A stretch of 64,000 nucleotides of DNA from Mimachlamys varia (taxonomy: Eukaryota > Mollusca > Bivalvia > Pectinida > Pectinidae). Of this stretch, positions 58,501-64,000 are shown one piece after another (positions within the stretch are counted from its first letter, which is position 1; the number at the start of each line of letters is the position of its first letter). Both the position numbers and the translations under genes were made by a program. The stretch covers positions 5,098,701 through 5,162,700 of the forward strand of contig OX392541.1 in NCBI GenBank assembly GCA_947623455.1. The letters are read 5' to 3'. The notes under the pieces were generated by a model, which was given only the letters and a program-made list of their open reading frames with translations, was not told the origin of the DNA and did not search any database.

Positions 58501-61500
58501 ATGGGGGATACATTACAGTGAATATGGTAAATTATTTATCATTTGTATATATTTACCATTGTATGGCAATGCCACTATATGACCCTACCAAATTCAGTTG
58601 GCATTCATAAGACCATGACCATGCATTGTTGACGTCATCATTATTATGACGTCATAATTATTACGCCTAATACTATTGCCCGTCCCCGGGCGATGGCTGT
58701 TCTTTTCATTGAACAAGCATACACGATATATAATACATTATTTGAGCTTAATGCTGAGAAATACAAAGAGGTATTGATTTTTTTATGAGGTGAACAGATT
58801 CTAAAAATGGTGAATATAAGTATTGAACTGCTTTTAGTAAGTGAATTCCAACTGGACAAAGGAAATCCAACATGAAGCGCTTGCGCGCTTCATTGAATTT
58901 GCCTTTGTCCAGTTGGCATTCATGTAGCCTAGAATGCCAACTGAAAGCAGTTCAATGCTTAAATAAACTTTATGTACAATGGAAAATTGTAACCTAACTC
59001 ACTTATATGTTTCCATAAGGTTTGAGCGGATCTCATGGCGTTCCGTTAACATCTGTTGGAGTGCGCTCTGTGACTCCTGACACAGCATAGATAGGTAGGC
59101 TTTAGAGGAGGCCAGTTCATCAATCATCACCCTGAAAATCAAAGGTCAGAGATTAAAGGTCAGAGGTTAACAGGGCTTTTTCTAGGTTAGTCCCCGAGTG
59201 AAATTGGGAAAAATCATCGGCATATCAACAAAACATTTCCATGAATAAAAATAATCTATTAAAACAATATATTGTGTTAATTATATATATACATTCGCTA
59301 TACTGATTTTTATATAGTGTTTGATACGAAAGAAAACCATCCCCATAATCCATATTCTAATTGTAAAATTGAAGAGTCTTTACATTTTCAATACTGAAGA
59401 TAGCTTTAAAATAATATGAATTCAACAAATAAAACACACCTAGACTGTTCTGAATTATTTGTTTTGGGACATAAGAGTAGGAAATGTAAAACTGACATTA
59501 CATAGTACTTTTCATTACTGTCAGAGTGTCAGAGTGTTTAAAAGGTAAGGTAATGTATGTTACACAACAATGAATGTCAAGAACATGACAACCAATACTT
59601 ATACATACAGTTGACGTATACATATAGCATTAGTCAAAGCTTGTTTCACCGTCATGGTAAATGCAGGCAGGAAAAGCCACCCATTGACAGTGGAGTCTCC
59701 AATGCTACAATTGTGACATCATGACCATTGGGAAATATTTATATTTTGCATGATGGCTTCCCATTTACCCATAAACTAAGTGTTAACCTGAACTGTATTC
59801 ACAGTGGTATAGATGCAGTCAAGTCCACCGGACAATGACATGACGTCAATTAATTTTGGCGCCATGTTGACCTACGTTATGTCAACGCTTTGCATGTCAC
59901 CTCAGATAACACACGTTATAGCTTAACTTTAATCATTAAGGTGTTCATGATTTTCAAAAAAGCTATATACAAGGACAAAACCATTATAAATTGGAAAAAT
60001 CACATGATTATGCATTAAAAAATACCTGAAATTTAACATCTGTCAAATTGTATTTATTGTCGATATGAATGGATTATGCAATCTGGGTGACAATAAATAC
60101 GATCTGAAAGACGTTCAATCATTAAATATAACATACATTGTGTACACTAGGATCCTCTAGTCTCTGTGCCGTTGAGATATAGACATTTATATGACAGGTT
60201 TACAGAAAGCCCTAATACATTGTACCTGCTGGCCAGGAACTTGCTCCTCCACATATCAGCTTGTATGGACACTTTGTCTATGTGCTCATAGTCTTCTGTA
60301 CGTCTTTTGGCAAAGGTCCCTATCTCAGTAGAAAGCTGAGCTCTGTCTCTATAATGTAACATTGATGAGTGAGGTAGGATATTTTATACAAACCAGTTGT
60401 GACATTGTCACAAGGTCCCTATCTCAGTAGAAAGCTTTTTTTAGATTTTTTTTTTGAATTTTCACTTCCAGTTAGGCAATCTCTCCAATATAATGTCCGT
60501 CATACTGTTTTACTAAAATCTAAATTTGGACATATAACTCTGGAAAACTAGGTGGACCTTCCTCAAATCAGAAATTGACCTGCAAATGATCATCATACAA
60601 CTACAAGCTAAAGGAACATACCGAATTATCATACAACTACAAGCTAAAGGAACATACCAAATGATCATACAACTACAAGCTAAAGGAACATACCAAATTA
60701 CAGTTCTACAGTTAAAGAAGAAATGAGGGGAAATAGAATTATGACGGAATTATGAATGACTGGGGAATTAAGTTACACATAATAAAATTTGAGAATTATC
60801 CATGCAGTGTTTCTCAAGAAATAGCTATACAAAAATTGTCTAAGGACGGACAATAAATGCCAGCTGATTTGAATAGCCCACCATCTGATGATGGTGCGCT
60901 AAAATAGGAGAACAATATTATAAGAACATGCCATTTAAGATTTATACAAAGTAACATCAATGTATGACTGTACTGTACCTGGCAAGGTTTTCCACTCGAA
61001 ACTGTAAGTCATCTCCCACCGAGGCCACCAGTAGTTTCTTCAGCTCAGAATTCACCTATACACCAAAACATTATTTACAACTTCGTGCTTAAACATAGAC
61101 ATAGACATACAATAATAAAAATTGATATTTTCATGAGCCGGTGAAAGTTCAGGATAAATTAATATTTCTTTATGAGTAACCTAGTTTTTGACAGCAGAAG
61201 GTTGAAATGCGAACTAGTACGAGATATATCATGTTTGTGAACATTTGGGTGAAGTTTAGTATATATCAGTTGAGAAATTATATATAGCCTGTAGGTTTGA
61301 GACATTTGACCCCGGTGACCATGAAAATAGGTCAAGGTCATTCACTTAAACATTTTAGCCCTTCATTCCAGCATGCTAACTGTCAATGATTAGTACCCTC
61401 ACTCACTTCAAACCTGCTCACTTATTAAACAGTGTCTTTTAGTTACTAAGAAGGAGTGGCTTGAAAGATTTTTAACACATTTGACCTCTGCTACCAAAGT

Positions 61501-64000
61501 AGGTTAAGGTCATTGATTTTAACAAACTTGGTAGCCTTTCATCCCAGTATGCTACAATTGTAACAACTTTTTTTATATAAAAGGGTGATAACTCTCTGTT
61601 AAGTGTCAACAATGTAAAGTTACTTCAGGGGGGACATCTCCATTATTGTACTGTCTATTACCTTGACACCAAAAGATCTGTTAAAAACAAATGCATAGCC
61701 GCACAAAGTCTGTCTACAGACAGAAGGATGGACAAACTGTTTCCAGTATACCCCCTCCCTCAAAATTTCATTGGAAGGGGATATAATGAATACTTCTTAA
61801 AGATATTTCGTTACATAAAACAGGGGAAAACATTTTTTTTTTTTTGCAAACTATGTTCAGCTCCGAAGGAAGCTACCAGCCAAACATCATATCTCCAGTC
61901 ATTGAGCCTTTCGTTATTTCAGAAAGGAAAGGGCCAAGTGTCCTAAAAGCTGAAACATCCTTACTCACGCTGTAATAATTCCTCAACTTCACACGCAGCC
62001 TCCCCCCACCTCACACAGATCTTCCCCCCACCTCACACAGATCTTCCCCCCACCTCACACAGATCTTTCCCCCACCTCACACAGAACCTCCCCCCATCTC
62101 ACACAGATCTTCCCCCCACCTCACACAGATCTTCCCCCCACCTCAAACAGATCTTCCCCCACCTCACACAGATCTTTCCACCACCTCACACAGATCTTCC
62201 CCCCACCTTACACAGATCTTCCCCCCACCTCACACAGATCTTCCCCCCACCTCACACAGATCTTTCCTCCACCTCACACAGAACCTCCCTCCACCTCACA
62301 CAGATCTTCCCCCCACCTCACACAGAACCTCCCTCCACCTCACACGCTGCCTCCCCCACCTCACACAGATCTTCCCCACACCTCACACAGATCTTCCCCA
62401 CACCTCACACAGATCTTTCCCCCTCCTCACACAGATCTTCCCCCCCATCTCACACAGATCTTCCCCCCACCTCACACAGATCTTCCCCCCACCTCAACCA
62501 GAACCTCCCTCCACCTCACACGCTGCCTCCCCCCACCTCACACAGATCTTCCCCCCACCTCACACAGATCTTCCCCACACCTCACACAGATCTTCCCCCC
62601 CACCTCACACAGATCTTCCCCCCACCTCACACAGATTTTCCCCCCACCTCACACAGATCTTTCCTCCACCTCACACAGAACCTCCCTCCGCCTCACACAG
62701 ATCTTCCCCCCACCTCACACAGAACCTCCCTCCACCTCACACGCTGCCTCCCCCCACCTCACACAGATCTTCCCCACACCTCACACAGATCTTCCCCACA
62801 CCTCACACAGATCTTCCCCCCCCCATATCACACAGATCTTCCCCCCACCTCACACAGATCTTCCCCACACCTCACACAGATCTTCCCCCCCACCTCACAC
62901 AGATCTTCCCCCCACCTCACACAGATCTTCCCCCCACCTCACACAGATCTTCCCCACACCTCACACGCTGCCTCCCCCCACCTCACACGCTGCCTCCCCC
63001 CACCTCACACAGATCTTCCCCCCACCTCACACGCTGCCTCCCCCCACCTCACACAGATCTTCCCCACACCTCACACGCTGCCTCCCCCCACCTCACACGC
63101 TGCCTCCCCCCACCTCACACAGATCTTCCCCCCACCTCACACAGATCTTCCCCCCACCTCACACGTTGCCTCCTCCCACCTCACACGGTGCCTCCCCCCA
63201 CCTCACACAGATCTTTCCCCCACCTCACACAGATCTTTCCCCCACCTCACACGCTGCCTCCCCCCACCTCACACGCTGCCTCCCCCCACCTCACACAGAT
63301 CTTTCCCCCACCTCACACAGATCTTTCCCCCACCTCACACAGATCTTTCCCCCACCTCACACAGATCTTCCCCCCCCCCCCCCCCCTCGCCTCACATGAA
63401 GCCACAACTGGTCATTTTAGCTTGGGATTCACTACACTGGAACTATAAGGTATCCTTTTATCTGCTAGAACAAAGCTTCCATAACTATGTAGTCGACAAT
63501 TTAATAAAGAGAAACATACACACAGATACTAAACATATACATACTTGAAATTGTACATCCAGTTGTCTTTTCATATTCTGCATTTCTTTCTTCAGTCTTT
63601 CATTTTCATTTTGTAATTCTCCGTTTTGGTTTTGTAAGGAGGCCATCTGACTCCCTAGGGGGTCAGGGAAGGGAAGACACTCCATGGATGGGAACTTTGC
63701 TGTGAGGGGCATGTTACTACAGGTTGTTTGTGTGGGGCCAACGTTAACTGGAACAGCAGCTCCAGGTAGAGGCTCCACCTTACTGACCGGTTTGGCAACA
63801 CCAGTTACTTCCCCTTTATTCTGGTTGAACAGCTCTGGACTGGGGACGGCCGGTGTAGACACCACCACTGCTGTCGGCTTTTTGGTTAGAAAACTGTACT
63901 TTGGCATCGCTTGTCTCAGTAATACGGTTCCTTTACTGTCCAGGCTGGTCTGAGATGGGGTGCGTACAAAACGCTTGGTCCGCAACGGAGGATCAGTGTC
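55339..64000 (-). CDS. BLZF1: BLZF1 / golgin-45 (6 exons in window, 5' end missing)
   Basis: Joined on the minus strand: 64000-63545, 61055-60979, 60348-60226, 59131-59003, 56833-56617, 55503-55339. This gives 1167 nt, 388 residues plus stop, with every junction GT/AG and in phase. The N-terminal part is Pro/Thr-rich; a coiled coil begins around LQNENERLKKEMQNMKRQL and continues through VNSELKKLLVASVGDDLQ, a block I recognise from golgin-45, and MWRSKFLASRVMIDELAS. The C-terminus has RFHPFTRFDNLTLNCC, two Cys pairs, and ends in MFAV, matching the family's GRASP55-binding tail. Known role: Golgi matrix protein binding GRASP55 and Rab2, needed for Golgi stacking and secretion. Human golgin-45 is about 400 aa, so little is missing. 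The frame is still open at base 64000, so the start lies outside. Confidence 0.93.
55985..56078. repeat. 33-bp tandem repeat, 3 copies
   Basis: The unit is TGGCCTAGTTATTTACTGCA plus GGTTCGTACACAG, within the BLZF1 intron between exons e and f. It grades into a dispersed repeat. Confidence 0.85.
56090..56540. mobile_element. Dispersed repeat, three tandem-diverged copies
   Basis: The phrases GTGACCTAGTTTTTGAATAC, AGAAGATTGAGAAACAAA, ATTTGTAAACACTTTGATGA and TCAGTTCAGAAATGCAGC recur in degenerate form. The same family is present at 61170-61330. Confidence 0.5.
56617..56833 (-). CDS. BLZF1: BLZF1 exon e
   Basis: 217 bp. Encodes TLQQVRSAFDPLNSQKSLGV through TVVTIDQWTDSLTLAESRAN. It contains TNQRLTEAIRYRLL, comparable to the post-coiled-coil region of golgin-45. 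Acceptor TTTATTTCAG, donor GAG|GTTTGT, phase 0. Confidence 0.88.
56929..57343. mobile_element. pogo/Tc1-like MITE with TA target duplication
   Basis: Element 56931-57341 (411 bp): begins CAGTCAAACCTG and ends CAGGTTTGACTG, flanked by TA on both sides. Subterminal GCGGCCACC / GGTGGCCGC and repeats of GCTTAAT/GCTTATT extend the imperfect inverted ends. No transposase. In the BLZF1 intron between exons d and e. Confidence 0.75.
57420..58500. mobile_element. Diverged dispersed repeats in BLZF1 intron
   Basis: Three degenerate copies of a segment with TTTTGATA(A/G)AGC.CCT, CTTCCATCAATGAAG-like and CAGCATAT.TTGGTCT, near 57830, 58010 and 58345. Class unknown. Confidence 0.4.
58630..58654. promoter_or_regulatory. 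Two CRE palindromes 17 bp apart
   Basis: TGACGTCA at 58630-58637 and 58647-58654, in a BLZF1 intron next to a GCCCGTCCCCGGGC hairpin. Motif evidence only. Confidence 0.3.
58821..58958. mobile_element. Nested inverted-repeat (foldback) element
   Basis: Outer arms ATTGAACTGCTTTT / GAAAGCAGTTCAAT; middle arms GAATTCCAACTGGACAAAGG (58843-58862) / CCTTTGTCCAGTTGGCATTC (58902-58921, 19 of 20); central hairpin ATGAAGCGC-TTGC-GCGCTTCAT. A related CAGTTGGCATTCAT lies at 58593. Confidence 0.65.
59003..59131 (-). CDS. BLZF1: BLZF1 exon d
   Basis: 129 bp encode VMIDELASSKAYLSMLCQES, then QQMLTERHEIRSNLMETY. Predicted helical coiled coil. Acceptor TTTTCAG, donor TATAA|GTGAGT. Confidence 0.9.
60226..60348 (-). 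CDS. BLZF1: BLZF1 exon c
   Basis: 123 bp, coiled-coil segment with AQLSTEIGTFAKRRTEDYEH, then SIQADMWRSKFLAS. The WRSKFLASR motif is characteristic of the family. Acceptor TTATAG, donor AGCAG|GTACAA. Confidence 0.92.
60586..60700. repeat. 36-bp tandem repeat, 3 copies
   Basis: The unit is ATCATACAACTACAAGCTAA plus AGGAACATACCAAATG. BLZF1 intron between exons b and c. Confidence 0.85.
60760..60902. mobile_element. Terminal segment of hairpin-ended repeat (Helitron-like?)
   Basis: Shares TTCTCAAGAAATAGC and the end ATTTGAATAGCCCACCATC with the element at 53120-53868. The end forms a hairpin CACCATC-TGAT-GATGGTG (60879-60896), extended by TAGC/GCTA, followed by CTAA. This layout recalls Helitron 3' ends (hairpin then CTRR). 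Confidence 0.45.
60979..61055 (-). CDS. BLZF1: BLZF1 exon b
   Basis: 77 bp encode VNSELKKLLVASVGDDLQ and then FRVENLA plus two bases of Arg. This is the most conserved stretch of golgin-45. Acceptor TATAG, donor CCAG|GTACAG. Confidence 0.93.
61150..61700. mobile_element. Dispersed repeat in BLZF1 intron
   Basis: Contains GTAACCTAGTTTTTGACAGC then AGAAGGTTGAAATGCGAAC and ATAGGTCAAGGTCATTCACT then TAGCCCTTCATTCCAGCATG. Related to 33326-33650 and 56090-56540. Confidence 0.5.
62000..63385. repeat. C-rich 22-bp satellite in BLZF1 intron, about 63 copies
   Basis: The unit is CCTCACACAGATCTTCCCCC plus CA. Variants are CACACGCTGCCTCCCCCC and CACACAGAACCTCCCTCC. Plus strand is polypyrimidine-rich and ends in a run of about 16 C near 63370-63386. 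Transcripts of BLZF1 read the G-rich strand. Confidence 0.95.
63545..64000 (-). CDS. BLZF1: BLZF1 exon a (partial, N-terminal region and start of coiled coil)
   Basis: 152 codons are visible, open to the window edge (reading ...DTDPPLRTKRFVRT). The only in-frame ATGs here are well inside, so the start is probably upstream. The segment is Pro/Val/Thr-rich, then switches to Asn/Glu/Lys-rich heptad-like sequence (QNGELQNENERLKKEM). Donor CAA|GTATGT. Confidence 0.88.

Larger units (their letters stand above)
61056..63544 (-). other. BLZF1 intron after exon a
   Basis: The 2.49 kb intron is dominated by the C-rich 22-bp array at 62000-63385. A copy of a dispersed repeat lies at 61150-61700. In transcript orientation the array is G-rich. 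Confidence 0.8.

Overview
The window looks like nuclear DNA of a bivalve mollusc (scallop/oyster-like). It is AT-rich, has long introns with canonical GT/AG borders, carries tRNA-derived SINEs of a type I associate with bivalves, and roughly 30% (about 19 kb) is tandem-repeat array. There is no operon structure, and species cannot be fixed from sequence alone. Only two conserved protein-coding genes are supported, and both had to be assembled from exons.

Gene 1 (plus strand, CDS 18554-31511, 4 exons, 358 aa) is a complete GFI1/GFI1B/senseless-family repressor. A SNAG peptide lies at the N-terminus and six C2H2 zinc fingers lie at the C-terminus. Its introns are filled with minisatellites (25, 44/40 and 48 bp units), SINE pieces and inverted repeats. 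Gene 2 (minus strand, CDS 64000-55339, 6 exons in view, about 388 aa visible) is BLZF1/golgin-45, missing only its 5' end beyond the window edge. Its introns hold a pogo-like TA-flanked MITE, foldback elements and a C-rich 22-bp array. The two genes converge on the 23 kb interval 31.5-55.3 kb.

Layout: 1-18.5 kb is repeat-rich intergenic DNA (24/25-bp E-box array with a 938-bp higher-order repeat, 54-bp array, tRNA-derived 62-bp array, two decayed reverse-transcriptase retroelements and tail copies, 27-bp and 45-bp arrays). 18.5-32 kb is GFI1. 32-55 kb is intergenic, with a hammerhead-like motif, a SINE, a 3.2-kb array of 23-bp units, a 9-bp array made of AGGTCA half-sites, a CR1-like RT relic, a 5.4-kb array with a 1901-bp higher-order repeat, and a hAT-like MITE with a perfect 8-bp target duplication. 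55-64 kb is BLZF1.

I found no clear new multi-gene system. The most interesting items are a pair of near-perfect GFI1-type binding sites 5 kb downstream of GFI1, the SINE-head-derived satellite, the hammerhead-like fold, and satellites built from transcription-factor motifs.
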